A stretch of 64,000 nt of DNA. Origin: Schistosoma mansoni. Lineage: Eukaryota > Platyhelminthes > Trematoda > Strigeidida > Schistosomatidae. The first letter of the stretch is position 1, and every line of letters starts with the position of its first letter. The stretch spans positions 15,178,434-15,242,433 of the forward strand of contig NC_031502.1 in NCBI RefSeq assembly GCF_000237925.1. Direction: 5' to 3'. Positions 35,401-47,400 of the stretch are shown one piece after another. The notes beneath the pieces were generated by a model. The model saw only the letters and a program-made list of their open reading frames with translations. It made no database searches and was not told where the DNA came from. The translations under genes were made by a program, and so were the position numbers.

Positions 35401-38400
35401 TCAAGGTGTGTGTAAATGTTTGGCACTTCTCGACTACTCACCCTGTAAAAGAATACTTCTTGAAAATAAACAGAAAACTGGGTTTAGGTGAACGTCTTAT
35501 TGACCTAGTAGCATGACAACAAAGTTTAGGAAACATCCATTTGGGACTGATCATACACAATTTTTGTGGGTAGTTTTCAACATATTAACTTTGGACATTT
35601 CAGACCATGTTGTCGACACCGACTTGCTTTGAACTCTAAAAAAACACCGTTCTTTCTGAATTCTAAGGAAGATGAAAGTCCGGTTAATTGATCAGGTGCC
35701 AAATCTGATATAAGTTTTCGGAACGTATAACAGATATCCCACACCTCTGGTCAAGGCAAGATAGTTTCTCAGACTGAATCTAAGACGTAGTAGTTAGACG
35801 TTTAAACTAATGAGTTACGACTACACATCTCAGTAATTGACAATGTTGAGATGTAAAGAGGACTTAATTCTTTGGTCCTAAATTTTTACTTTGAAAATAT
35901 GGATTTTGTTGTGTAGAATTTTGATAGTATAGACCCTTCATCCAGATTCATGAATTCATGTTTCTTGATTTTCTCACTGGCGATTCGCTTGTGTTCACTT
36001 ATTCGTTTTCGTCTATTGTTCATCTTAGTATTATTATTTTCCCGTTTCTGGTGAACTTTCCTTGACTGTTTTTGTGTCAATGAATTTCAGTAAATGCATA
36101 GTTCAAATTTAGGGGTAACTTCGGTACTACATTCTTAATCTTGAGTTTAAATCGACTAGCTACGAAACATTTTATCATTGTTCAAATCCAAACAGTCCCA
36201 TTATTTCCTGTATGAGGATTCTAATATTTCTGATACAGGGAAATGTATTTTGACAATTAAAATAGTTTGTATACTCAATAATCTTCCCATAGTTCGATCA
36301 TTCGTGTTAGATTTTCAACCCTACTCTGTATTTCATATAAAAAATCTCATTATGTTAAGACTCTTTACAAGCCTTTCTACTGTCAAATCCCATACATATA
36401 TATTCATTTCAGACTTTGGAAAGTACTCACTCAATGAATTTTGATGCAAAACTTTCTTCTAAAAGAAATGAAAAAATCGAAATTCTTAAACAGTGGATTA
36501 GTCGAATTCAAACCTTGACATCTTTATTATATGATCGAATCGAATTCATTGATAGTGAGCCAATGCATCGCGTAAATAATCCTGCCCGTGAGTACTTCTC
36601 AATGTTTATCTATAAAATTATGCGTAGATATTTGTGAAATACCTACTTCATTGTTTAGTTTATGTGGCTTTTATCACATTTTTCTTACTGAAGTCTCTCT
36701 ACAGAACCCTATTTTTTAAATTCAGTTTCTTACCGTCATTGAAAATATCATTATTTCGACTTCTTCATTCTAATTTCTTGTTACCATGCCTATATGGTTC
36801 ATATCCGTTAAATGTCAATAGGGATATCGTATTCTTACTATTCTATTACTTTCTTTCTCCCCTATATAGATAGTACGGGAAGTGTGTTTATTGAGCTGAA
36901 ATCTGCAACTTTATGTAGTTGCTTTACGTTAATTTGCACGAACGAAGGTTACTTACACCAAGCTCTTTAACTGAAATTGCGACAAAACATTTCTTGCTGA
37001 ATATGTTTATTCGTATATCCGAATTTCGTGTAACTTCGATTATCATAATCTTAAAATCTATGGCTTCTTAGTAAGAAAGGCATCATTTCGAAAAAGTATA
37101 TTAAAGTTATGTTTGATTACTATACGTATATTATTCTCAGCTTCTTTAAGACCACCTTTATGCACTAATAATCTGTTATCCATGGTTATCCAAGTATATT
37201 TATGATCCATGCATATTTTTTTATCAAATCTTAAGGAATGCTTTATTTATTTATTTATTTGAACACATAACTGCCAGTACAAGGGAGCAACAAATACATA
37301 TGCGCCACACTAAAACAATGAGACTGTGAAGAGACAAAGAATGTAAAGTGCGCATAAGAAAAAGGTAAACAACAACGAACAGAAATTAGTGTATGAGAGT
37401 GAAATAATAATAATGGGAGATGCAGTTCAGATAGCAAAGGTACAACCAGAAAGAATTCTTCTAGTTAAACAAGTTACGTTTTATGAAGAAAGTAAAAGAA
37501 AGTTACAGCATGATCACCAGTGGCTTCTATTCTAAGTCATGTCTAGTAGCTTCAAGCCACTGTGTTCCATCATCTCTAGGACCCCAACCGGGAAGTCGTG
37601 ACGGACCAATAGAAGCCAGTCCTGTACAGATTTCTTTCATACCACGACACTACGTTGTGCACTGACCACCCCGTTTTCTCCAACATGTCCCAGCATCAAC
37701 AAATAATGCACGACGTAGAATTCGCTGTAGCGATATTCGTACAACATTTCCAAGCCATCAAAGTTGCTGCTTCAAGATGGTGATACCGACTGAATTATCG
37801 TCACTGTACCCGCATGCACACGATGCCGAACTTGCTCATTACTGACATGGTGTTGTCATTGGATGTTAACAACCTTTCGGAGACAACAATGTTGATAGGT
37901 TGCTTAAGATCCTCAATTAGAAGAGGGCATGTCTCACAGACATAGAGCAGAACTGCTCTCACCGTTGCGTTGTGGATCCGATCTTTTACAGCCTGACTGA
38001 CATCACGAAGACGCCAAAGATGGTCCAGATTGGCATAAGCCGCTTTGACCTTCACCATATATGAATTGGTTTCATCACACGTTCCACCACCTGCACTTAT
38101 GCAGCTACCCAGATACGTGAACTTCTCGACTACCAGTCTTGTGAAAGTACTTTACATTTTGAAGGTGCAAAGCACATGCCATACCAACGGACACTAATTG
38201 CCAACTGATTAGGTGCGGATTGCATGTCTTGGGTATCATCGCACAGTAAGACAATATCACCCTCATATTCCAGGTCGAGAAGTCTTTCTCTAGACAACAG
38301 GTCCACACCATCGCTACCTATATCCATCAGAGCTGTTTCCAGAACGTCATGAATAGCAAAGTTGAAGAGGAATGGTGAGATTGGTCAACCCTGCCTAACC

Positions 38401-41400
38401 CCATTGCTTGAATGGAACAATGGAGAGAGGTGGTTGTATGGCCTCACTCTGCTTGAGGTGTTTGTATATAGGGCACACCTTTACTCGATAGACAGCCGCA
38501 GAGGACGGTCCTATTCAACGAATCCAAGACCCTAATTTTAAGAAACTATGACTGTTGGCTTGTGACAAGTATGACGGTGTTCTAACATTTGGAGGAGGGC
38601 GAAGATATGATCAATACATCCCGACCAGAACGAAAACCAATCTGCTCCTAACGAGTCATTCTTTCTAGAGTTTTGAACAATTTACGAAGTATGATAGAAG
38701 CCAATAGTTTGGACGCAATCAGAAGTAGACCTATTCCCTGGTAGTTGAGACTTTCTAAGGATATAGCCAACCCTATCTGCTGTCGGATTCGCATAAGTGT
38801 GTGAACGTTGAAGGTGGCCAGTTTTAATGGTATATGTAGTTTCAGTATTCGTAGTCGGTGGTAGCATTCAAATTCCGACCAGTCAGTGACTTGAGATCGT
38901 TTAGATAGGACAGGGTTTCCACCATAGACCAGCTGTTGTATAAGCTGGAAGATAAAATACGCAAAATGATTATAAATGTTATTAGACAAGTAATGCAATA
39001 TATACTAACGACGAACGTTACCGAATATTTATGAGAATGAGGATTGAAACAGGCACAGGTTTTTCGAGTTGTAGTTATGATTAAATTTGTGAGTGGGCTG
39101 GGTTACCACCCATGTACCTAAACTGAAGTAGGTGGTTTTCTTAGTGTCCACTCCTTGACCTTTTGTCTTTGAGGTCTAATCCACAAGGCAGTGGAGCAAT
39201 GTTAGAGTATGCGGTCTCACGGTAGTTGGTGACCGAAAGTGGAATCATGCTTCATTATTTTCTTTAGATCCCCTAGCCTGTGGGCACCACTGGTGTAGAA
39301 TCAAAGCTTTCTATCTCCCACAGGTGGATCATCCGTACTTACCAACCCGGTCAAAGCGCTGAGTATCCAAGAAATACTATATAATGAGAATTTATTATAG
39401 AAATAAATACATCTCGTGTAATCAGAAGTGTTAAAATGGAAACAGAACTGATATCACTTGATTAACGTAAGAAAACGCGTAGCAGATGAAAATGTATTTC
39501 AGATGTGAAAACCAGAGATCATAACAAACACACTTATTTGTATACAGATTTACTTGCACGCTGAGAAAGTACTAATGGAAGGACCTGAAAAGTCACAGCC
39601 AAGCAACCTACTAAACATATCCCGGCGATTACGAACAATATCTGCGCATACTTATTCAGACAAAATGAGAGAGATGTTATAAAAATGATCAAGCGTGAGA
39701 TCATGAATCGATTCAGTGTGATATTCGTTAACTAATCATCAAAGTAAGTAAATCTTTATGTATATGAATGTATCCAGATATTATTCTGAAGTTTAATATT
39801 TGGCTGTTACATTAATTTTTATCTGCCGTCAGTATTTGTCTTCTTCCTTGCATCGTGCGATATCAGTTCTGTTTCAGTTATAACACTAAACAAGCTAAAT
39901 AAAGTTTTGAAAATCATATGATCACCTTTATTTTGAAAGTTAAAGGTTGGTTAGCCAATTGTTCTAAACGTTGTATAGTAAATGATTAAATAAATTTTGG
40001 TTGACAATGTAGTTTCGTAGCTCTGTTGGTTGAGGTCTATAACATTAATTTGATGATAGTAGTTCTAATCTGATTGGTATTAAAGGTCTTTTCTATATGT
40101 TACCTTTATCATCTGTCAGTAATCAAGACATGTGTAACGTTTTCCTACTTCATTAAGACACATTCACATGACCATTTTCGTCTATGTGCATACTGTATAG
40201 CAAGTACTCTCAATCGAGCTAAACTTTTTACAGTTGTTTCGTTGTTTTTGAAAGGAAAACAAAAATCATCATATAAATTTTTTCATGGCATTTCCATTTC
40301 TAATCATGTACATATTTTACAAAGTTTTGTTTGTGTTGTTATTTAGAATTATCTAATTCATTGTTTCACCTTGATAGGTACTCCTTCTATTTCTAGTGAT
40401 GACAGTGATTTTGAAGAGGTAATCAGCACTACGTCAGATACTGGTAAATCACTATGTTATCCAAGCTCATTACACGAAAATTTATCATGCGGAAGAATGG
40501 AGTCGATTAACTCTAAAAGTTTGTCCGTTACTAGTAGTAACCCCAACCAACAAATAGTCCAGTTAACGAATGAAGATCAACCGAAGTAATTTTGCTAAAA
40601 TATTAATTGATTTTTATGATGGGAAATATCCCCTTATATTATATTCCAATAATAGAAATTATTAACTTGTTAGTGATTCGTATGGAATTATGATCTTGTT
40701 CCTCAAAATTCTTGCTTGTTTTTATCCTCTCATTTCTTATACTTTTGTAATGTACTTTTGAGTAAGTTTTATTTTGCCCCTTAATTCATCTGACTGTAAC
40801 GACAAAGCAGACAATTTATTGCTAATGAGTTGCACTCTTGAGACGTCGGACGCCTTACAAGTGTATAAAACTTCAACATTGAAAAGTAACGTAATATTTC
40901 ATTCTTTTTTTTATACTTAAAATGATTGGTTGGATTAATATACTGTTAGATTGGAGCGAATATTTCGGAAAAGTAAACCTTTCAGAACTGGTATACGGTA
41001 AATTATGGAGTGTAATTGCTGAATATTTGGTGTATGGTATTTTCATATTGTCCTTATTGAAAACTTCCATCTAACTCGGTATCGATGTACGTTTTTACCG
41101 TTTCTAAAGTATCGTTAATCAGTTATATACTTATTTCGCGGTTTTATATCACATGATTTAATGGTGTACAAGCTATAACTTCTTATGTATGGTGCCTTAT
41201 GATCTTGTAACTAATGTATATTATACTATAAGTTTTTGAATTCTAATAATAAAAGGTAGATCGGCTTGCTATTATTGTGTTCTGACTGGTTACTGGGATC
41301 CGGAAAAACTACTTTGGATCAATAGGAATTAGGATTTCTAGTCATTGTGAGCGGTTAGTTTTCTTACTGATTAAATAGGTCATTGTTGTGATCGGCTTAA

Positions 41401-44400
41401 GCGAACTCTAATAAATTTATGTGTATGCAAATGGCTATGCACAATAATAATTTTAATAAAAATAATAATAATTCATGTACTCAATCTTCACTCTGTATAT
41501 AAATTTTAAATTTTGCTTCAACGTTTCATATTGCGTTATTTGTCCTAACTCCAACTTTCCGTTTAGTGATAAAATTAACATCAAATGTGTCCTGATTTAT
41601 ATTATGTGATATCTTATATTCGTTTGATCAATAAACTGTTCAATGTACACCATGCAAAATAATTGATACTGGATGTGTTTAATAGGTTACCTAGCTTCAC
41701 AAAACCTATGTTTAATAATAATAATTCGTATTGCTGAATAAAGTGAATAGTGATTATAAACTACCTTTTGTTTCCTCAGTCGATTGTATTGTAAACGATG
41801 GATTAAAGTCTTTTTCACTAAACAAAATGGTAAAGTAACCAGACTCTAATTAAGTAGTAATCACCTCATTCGAGACAAAAGCAAACAACCAGTATCGTTC
41901 ACAGTTTCAAATCAAGCTCAATTAATGGTAACCGTTTATTTAGTTAATGTTGTGCATATTTTTGTTACTATTGCTTTTATGAGATTTCCAGTTCTCCTCC
42001 AATTGTGGCATATTAGTTTATTTCTGAGTAATTTTTATTTTAATACCCTGATCTGTCTTGTAGGTTGACCGCTTTATTCGGATCCTAGCTATTCGGATAA
42101 CCCCAGGCTAGCACTACTCAGCGACTTGAAAGACCAGAGAGAAGACACGAGTATCAGAGAAGCACTTTACTACAAGGTTCATTTATGTACAGAAAAACAG
42201 GGGTTTTATAGTAATTAAAAGACCTTGAGATTCCATAGTAGCATTATGTTAACAGCCAATCAGGACCTTGTTATTTTAGTAGCATTTTTAGTAGCATAGC
42301 TTCTAACTAATCGCTGATTGGTTGGGCTCTTTATGAGCCTCTCTAGAGTTTATTGTAAGCCGACCTAACATACCCCTCCTAAATTTTGTAACCCATTGAA
42401 TTGATAAATAATTCAGGGTGATCACGTACACACTAATGTACAAAAAGCATCTAGTTAAAAATATTACCAACCGACAATTCAAACATCTTACGTTTGTGAT
42501 ATCAAAAATCTACATTTGATTCGCGTATTAGTTATCCTTTATCAATTAGTTTAGAGTGTGCTAAACTGTAAGCCCACTTAAGGAGATCTACAATCCTTTT
42601 ATCAAATGATCTGCAAATTAAAGAAATCCTGAGGATTTCAGTATTGTTACCACCAATTCATAAATTTCACTAACTATATCGTTTAGAAGATACATATTTT
42701 CTAATTTGTTTGTTTCAAAAAACTGTGTTCAGTGAAAGACTAAGTTCTTGAACGAAATTGTCTCTTTAGGAAAATACAAGTATTTATAATAATTAAGTTA
42801 TTGATAATATTATGACCGGAGCGTTTATAAATCTGTCCTAATTTTTATGAAATTGTCGTATTGAGTAACGACAATGTCATTTAACCCTAACAAAATAGTT
42901 CAACTTTAAGGTTAATGCAGAGCACTAGAGCCTTACTGACAAAATGCTTATATACAGATATAAATGCTTTTGATTTGTACCATACTGTCAGTCGGATCTG
43001 TTTAAAAATTTTGGAGCATTGGTAACATTAAATACACACTGTAAATTTACAGTATATATATATTACTTACTTACCCATTGTAGACGAGCATAGTCTGTCC
43101 ACCAGCATTCTTCATCCAACCCTGTCTTAGACAATCCTTTTCAGTTCTTTCTAGTTGTTATTCATCCTTTTGAAGTCTGCTCCCCATTCTCGACACAGTG
43201 TGTTCTTTGGTCTTCCTCTCTTTCGTTTCCCTTCAGGATTACAAGTTAGCGCTTACCTCGTGATTCAGTTTGATGATTTCCGTAGTGTATGTCCGATCCA
43301 CTCCCAGAGTCTTTTCCTAATTTCGTCTTCAGATGGAACCTGGTTTGTTCTCTCCCACAGTAGGCTGTTGTTAATGGCACCCGGTCAACGGACACTGAGT
43401 ATCTTGCGTAGACAACTGTTGATAAATGATTGTACCTTCTTGACGATGGTTTTAGTAGTTCTCCAAGTTTGAGCTTTGTACACTAGAACTGTCTTGACGT
43501 TCGTATTGAAGATTCTCACTTTGAAATTAGCTGACAGTTGTTTTGAGTTCCATATGTTCTCTAATTGAGGGAAAGCTGTTCTTGTTTCGCCAATCCTCGC
43601 CTTTACATCTGCATTCGATCCTCCTTGTTCATCAATGATGCCTCACAAGTACGTAAATGTTTCTACATCTTCCAGAGTTTCTCCACCAAGTGTGACTGGG
43701 TTGATATTCTTTGTGTTGTATTCGAAAATCTTGATTTTTCCTTCGTGTATGTTGAGGCCTATTGATGCAAAGGCTGCTGCTAAATTTGTTGTCTTTCTCT
43801 GTATTTGTTCGTGTGTATGGGATAGGAGAGCCAGGTCATCTGCAAAGTCCGAATCGTCTAGTTTCATCTAAGCTATCCATTGTATTCTGTTCTTTCCTGG
43901 AGATGTGGAGGTCTTCATAATCCAGTCAACAACTAGAAGAAAGAGGAAGGGGGAGATTAGACAACCTCGTCTGACTCCAGTCCTCCACTTGGAATGCGTC
44001 TATCAGCTGTCCTCCATGCACCACTTTGCACTGTAGTCTGTCGTATGAATTCCGTATGATGTGGAAGATTTTCTCAGATACATCATAGTGTCGAAGGAGA
44101 TCGCATAAAGTCCTCCTATCTACACTGTCAAACGCCTTCTCATGGTCAAGGAAGTTAATGTATAATGATGAGTTCCATTCAATTGATTGTTCAACGATGA
44201 TCCGTATTGTCACGATTTGGTCTGTGCATGACCGATTCTTACCGAGTCTGTCCTGTTGATCTTGAAGTTGAATCTTTCATCCAGTTCAGCAACACTCTGT
44301 TGAAAATGTTTCCTGGTACTGACAACTAAGTGATGCCTCTGTAATTCTCACATCTACTCAGATATCCTTTCTGTGATATCTTGATGAGATATCCTTGTTT

Positions 44401-47400
44401 CTAGTCCATCGGAACTTGTTCCTTCCCCCAAATTATCCTGAATAGAACGCAGGGCATGTTTGCAGTTGCTTCAATGTCTAACTTCAGTGCTTCAAATGGT
44501 ATATTGTCAGGTCCTGCTGTTTTCGCACTCTTCATTTGTCTGATGGCCATGCTGATTTCTCCGATCGTTGGTGGAGTGGCATCTATAGGAAGGTCTGTGT
44601 GCACTGCTTCGATGTCCGGTGGGTTCAATGTAGCTGGTCTATTCAACAGTTCATCTAAGTGCTCGACCCAACTGTATCTCTGCTCTTGGATCTCCGTGAT
44701 TGACTTACCTTCTTTGTCCTTGACCGTTCTGTATGGTTTACTATATTTTCCTGCTATTTTTTTCTTTGTGTCTTATAGCTGTTTCATATTTCCCTCTCTT
44801 GCAGCTTTTTCCATTGTCGTTGCTAGGCCTTCCACGTATTCCCACTTGTCAGCTGTAATGCTGTTGTTTGCTTCTATGTATTCAGTTTGTGCCTTGACTT
44901 TCTCTGTTCTTATTATTTATTTTATTTATTTAAACACATAAATATCGGTACAAGGAAGCACCAGATACATATGTGCCTCACAAATCTCATTTGATTTGTG
45001 TGAGGGCTGTGGTACTGCCCAGGTGCCCAGACTGAAGCAGGTGGTTTTCTTAGGGGGCCACACCCCCAAGCCTTTGACCTGAAGGTCTAGTCCACAAGGC
45101 AGTGGAGCATCTTAAGGAGATGCAGTCCCATGGTAGCCGGTGACCAACGATTGGTTCATACTCCATTTGTTCCTTTAGGATACTGGAGCCGGACATTCGC
45201 TTTTCGTCCTCTCAATTTCGTAAACAACACCCCCGCCATGAGAAGGCAGTTGCTCGGCTGTTGTTAGTTGTTGTCTTCTTGTTCCTCCTTGCTTGAATCA
45301 TGTCTAATGTTTCGGCAGAGATTCATTCCTTACGATGATACCTCTTGAGTCACAGAACCTCCTGACACGTTGAACATACTGTTTCTTTGATTCTTTTCCA
45401 GTTGTCCTCCATCGTACTTTCTTCTTTCAGTAGATCTTGTAAGGCTTGGAACATGTTGTTGAGAGTTATCTTGAATTCGTTGAGTTTGTCAGTATCTCGA
45501 AGGAAGGCTATATTGAATCTTTGTAATGCTGTTTCCCGATTTGTCCATTGCTTCTTTAGCTTCTGTTTCATCTTGGCCACAACCACGTAGTGATCTGAAT
45601 CTATATAAGCTTCTCTCCTGATTCTCACGCCTTCCATTGACCTTCTGAAAAAATTTTTTGGGTGATCAGTTTTTGATATGAAATTAAATTCCCTTTATGT
45701 GTTCTTAATTTTTGTCATGAATGTGTAATTGGTTGTTTACTGTTTGATTTTTAGCGTGTGTCGTTCTAGGTCATCTCAGTAACAATTATGGCATTTATTA
45801 AAACTATCCACTTTTCCCTCTTTTGGTAATTTTAATCATCATTACATCAGTTTTCACTAATCTACATCTCGACCCTAAATCGTACGGCTTTATTATGATT
45901 TAAATATTTTATATTGGTAATGTTTAAACTATTTAGTATGTAGTTTGAGTCTCGGAATGCTTTCCAAAAGGTTTTTTTGATTGAGTGATATATATATATA
46001 TATATATATATATCCCTATATTATTTTAATTTCGATTTTTCTCATCTACACAGTTACTGCTATCTACTGTTCCTTAATCACTCATATGTTGTCATGAAAT
46101 TATTTGAAGTTCTTGTCTTCTGCATTTCAATAAAAATTTTCTAGGTCTCAAAAATATGGAACCATTGTAACGAGTTCGACACAAAACATCATTTCTTGTA
46201 ATGTCACAACAAACCTTCATACAACATCTTGGAGGGATAACGAATCTGTTCATCGTTTTTGGAAACCTATTGATCCAGACGAATATAATAGACCAAAAGA
46301 GTATCTTGATTCAGCTATTTCATGGTTTTCAACGAATGATACTCAATGTTGTCATCCAAATATTCATTCTGAATCTGCAGACACGCTTGAATTTACGAAA
46401 AATGAGATCAAAGACATTGACTTCACGGGTATCGTTCTTAATTGATATAAATATGTATTTTATCATATTTAACCTCACGTGTATATTATCGTGTAGATTT
46501 CATAGAAATTTTGCTACATTATTACCAAACAGTCACGGTAAATCAGTTATTAATTACTGGTCTGGCTTAAAACCCGTGACCTAATAGTTAGAATTTGAAT
46601 ACTTTTGAAAACCAGGTCATAGACCTGTAAATCGTGCACTGAAGAACTACCTTTTGTTTGTTATCTCTTTCATGAACATGTAACCCCAAATAAAACCCCG
46701 ACTATTCTCACTAGCCCAGAAACAATTAGTGAGAATTTACAAATTTTTTTTCCGTGTAGGCGATTGACTTTTTGCCACTTAATATCTGATTTGAACTGCA
46801 GATTGAGAAGAATTTCCACAATAAGCGCGACATTACGCCTCAACTTACAAAACTTTAATTTTGGTTTCGATTTTCAAACTCAGCTAATTCGTGATAAGGT
46901 AAGACTTGATGTTTAAAGGCACAGGTTGACCACATGGAAACTGCAGTAAATTTCTGTTGGTAATCCAGTTATTCAAAAGTTTAATGCCTAGACAGTTGAG
47001 AAATAGAATATAGCCAGTGTTCGTAAATTAATTATTTGTGAGAATTGCAAACCTAGTGTTTCGGAAGTTTTCTGTGATTTGATTCGGCAAAACTTCGAAT
47101 TGTCATAATCAGTGAATAGAATGCTAATCGATAGGTGGACCTATAGTGTGTGTGGGTGGAGGGGTGATGGCTACTCACGAAATCGGATAATTGATTTAGG
47201 TCTTCGAATGATTAGCGCAATATGAACAAAATAAAATGTGACAAGCAACTGTTAGGTCTAATCTTTGGGCATCGTATCACCCAGTCTGACAAGTGGTTTA
47301 TATGAATAAGCTGTATTCTTAAATTTAATCAACGTGATTGTATACATTTCTCTACACCTAACTAGATTTTGGTTTCTTGCCAGCTAAATATTGTGAAGCT

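Noticed and set aside
42059-42375. A 5-bp target duplication at the solo LTR
   Set aside because: The flanks (TGTCT and TACCC) do not match, so I do not claim one.
43155-43472. Plus-strand frame, 105 codons
   Set aside because: It is antisense to the reverse transcriptase C-terminal region of the minus-strand RTE LINE. 44456-44941 is rejected for the same reason.
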